64,000 nucleotides of DNA from JBBATK01 sp044228285. GTDB lineage: Bacteria; Bacteroidota; Ignavibacteria; Kapaibacteriales; NICIL-2. The translations under genes and the position numbers were made by a program. The stretch spans positions 62,001 through 126,000 of the forward strand of contig JBGAVD010000004.1 of the NCBI GenBank assembly GCA_044228285.1, written 5' to 3'. Shown in pieces: positions 62,490 through 64,000 of the stretch (position 1 is its first letter; each line of letters starts with the position of its first letter). The notes under the pieces were generated by a model, which worked only from the letters and a program-made list of their open reading frames with translations, had not been told where the DNA came from and made no database searches.

Positions 62490-64000
62490 CGTTGGGCATT
62501 CGAACTGTCGAGAGCTCGTTGAGTCGAATCAGCTTTCGACGAATCTGAACTCATGCGAAGCAAACGACGTTCGGGATGAAAGTAGGCATCGAGGATGTCG
62601 CGCGCGATTGGGGCTGCACGTTCGGAGCCGAAGCCTGCGTTTTCTACCATGACGCACATTGCAATGGTTGGATTCTCTGCAGGTGCATAACACACGAACC
62701 AAGAGTGGTCCTTTCCGTGTGGGTTCTGTGCCGTACCGGTTTTACCGCATACTTGGATGCCGTCAATGCGAACGTTCGTTGCCGTACCTCCAGCCGTGTT
62801 ACAAACATCAAACATTCCGCGATGCACGATTTCAAAATACTTGTGCTCGATGGGGAGAAGCACTGAATCGTGAGCCATCGCTTCCATTTTTGAACGGTCT
62901 TTGTAATAATACGAACGGACAATATGCGGTTGATAGTAGGTACCCTTGTTCGCTAAGGCGCAGGTGTAGGCGGCCATTTGTAGGGGGGTGACACCAATCT
63001 CGCCTTGACCAATTCCAAGATTCACCAGACGACCATCGATGAGGTTTCCAGTGACACCACGCCGTGCATAGAGTTCTCGATTCATGAGAATGCCACGAGA
63101 TTCTTCTCTCAAATCGATGCCCGTGGATTGTCCGAAGCGAAACATAGACCCATACTTGTTGTAGACTTCAATTCCCATTCTGCGACCGAGCTCATAGAAA
63201 AAGACATTACAAGACACATGTATAGCTCGCTGTACATTTACTGCGCCGTGGCGACCGTGACATTTGAAGGTACGTCCTCCATAGGTGTAGCTACCGGGGC
63301 AGTTGATAGTTGAACGCTCATCGATGAGACCTTCTTGTAAACCAGCAAGCGCCATCAGCATTTTCCATGTGGATCCGGGAGGGTACTGCGCTTGAGTGGC
63401 ACGGTTGAAGAGCGGTTTTTCAGGATCGCGAACCAGCTCCATGTACTCGTTAGAGAGCTTTCCAGAAGTGAACCGAGAAAGGTCATAGTCTGGCGAACTC
63501 ACGAGCGCCATAACCTCGCCATTGCGAGGATCCATAACAACGATGCCACCATTATCGCTATGCATTCCGTGCTCAGCGATTTCTTGTAGGACTGGGTCAA
63601 GACTGGTATAAAGATCAGCGCCTTCGGTGGCTTCTATGTCACTCTTGCCTTTGTTAAAATTCTCAATGGGTTGTCCCGCGGCATTCACAGCAACAAACTG
63701 AATACCCTTATTACCGCGTATAAGCTCTTCGTGGGCCTTCTCCAACCCACTTTGACCTATGAGGTCGCCCGAGCGATAATAGTTTCCGTTGGACTTCAAT
63801 TGGTCGGTACTGATTTCTGCACGGTAGCCAAACATATGTGAGGCGCGCGCCTTCATCTGATAGGTGCGTTTGGTTTCAATGCTTAAGTCTACTCCGGGCA
63901 GAAGGTGGTGACTTTCTTCGATTGCAGCGCGTAAGTCGTCGTCGAGATCACGGAGTACTTTTACTTGCGCGAAACGATTGACCTTATTCTCTTCGTACAA
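62486..64000 (-). CDS. mrdA: penicillin-binding protein 2, 5' end cut by window
   Basis: At least 504 residues of the class B transpeptidase that cross-links peptidoglycan during elongation. Motifs: PGSTWKM (serine acylation STWK), VSCNVFF (SxN equivalent SCN), VCGKTGTAQNP (KTG). MKARASHMFGYRAEIS and GLEKAHEELIRG match the pedestal domain. The N-terminal membrane anchor lies beyond the window. It is coupled to the downstream family 1 binding protein. Confidence 0.94.
   Translation of the reverse strand: MYEENKVNRFAQVKVLRDLDDDLRAAIEESHHLLPGVDLSIETKRTYQMKARASHMFGYRAEISTDQLKSNGNYYRSGDLIGQSGLEKAHEELIRGNKGIQFVAVNAAGQPIENFNKGKSDIEATEGADLYTSLDPVLQEIAEHGMHSDNGGIVVMDPRNGEVMALVSSPDYDLSRFTSGKLSNEYMELVRDPEKPLFNRATQAQYPPGSTWKMLMALAGLQEGLIDERSTINCPGSYTYGGRTFKCHGRHGAVNVQRAIHVSCNVFFYELGRRMGIEVYNKYGSMFRFGQSTGIDLREESRGILMNRELYARRGVTGNLIDGRLVNLGIGQGEIGVTPLQMAAYTCALANKGTYYQPHIVRSYYYKDRSKMEAMAHDSVLLPIEHKYFEIVHRGMFDVCNTAGGTATNVRIDGIQVCGKTGTAQNPHGKDHSWFVCYAPAENPTIAMCVMVENAGFGSERAAPIARDILDAYFHPERRLLRMSSDSSKADSTQRALDSSNAQR

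Overview
The window looks like a chromosomal segment from an FCB-group bacterium (Bacteroidota/Chlorobiota side; a Kapabacteria- or Ignavibacteria-like member is my best guess). This rests on three exported proteins ending in type IX secretion (T9SS) sorting domains, on promoters of the TTG-N20-TAnnTTTG kind before a ribosomal operon and a tRNA gene, on GIN-domain, DUF4286 and BBP2-type porin genes, and on a kdp operon with a stand-alone short KdpD and a porin. The lineage is inference; no 16S gene is present. Most genes are chromosomal housekeeping or envelope genes. I saw no insertion sequence, prophage, CRISPR array or integrase.

Layout. 1-6.5 kb: truncated dprA, a PLP aminotransferase, a YkgJ-like cysteine-cluster gene fused in an operon with a Y-family polymerase, a small isomerase-like protein with pirin, and clpP. 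6.6-7.5 kb: a small basic protein, bL31 and bS18. A 1.4 kb gene-free gap then leads to dnaA (TTG start), followed by convergent ftsH. 13.4-24.6 kb: one giant surface protein of about 3,733 residues with two beta-helix regions, 20 Ig-like repeats and a T9SS tail. 24.8-28.2 kb: two divergent guanidino-modifying enzymes, one cytosolic (CtlX-like) and one secreted by T9SS. 28.4-35.2 kb: a redox and envelope block with a c-type cytochrome lipoprotein overlapping a monoheme cytochrome-porin fusion (Cyc2-like architecture), a small membrane protein, YceI, a Tat-type Rieske lipoprotein and a second Ig-rich T9SS protein. 35.5-40.7 kb: a glycan cluster of two small paralogues, a DegT sugar aminotransferase and a three-unit GT9-like glycosyltransferase. 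41-45.2 kb: DUF4286, paaBCD without paaA or paaE, a GIN lipoprotein and an FAH-family hydrolase. 45.4-49.6 kb: an orphan peptide-type binding protein, an NlpC/P60 hydrolase, lipB and tRNA-Gly(GCC). 49.9-60.7 kb: a complete potassium-uptake operon with sigma-54-type response regulator, two micro-ORFs (the second is KdpF), kdpA, kdpB, kdpC, an outer-membrane porin, short KdpD and a separate histidine kinase. 60.8-64 kb: a small unknown protein, then a sugar-type binding lipoprotein overlapping the 3' end of mrdA (PBP2), which runs off the window.

The parts most worth following are the cytochrome lipoprotein/cytochrome-porin pair (possible outer-membrane electron conduit), the Rieske protein with an unusual second cluster motif, the unannotated small proteins in the ribosomal and kdp operons, the triple glycosyltransferase, and the partial paa cluster behind a palindromic operator candidate.
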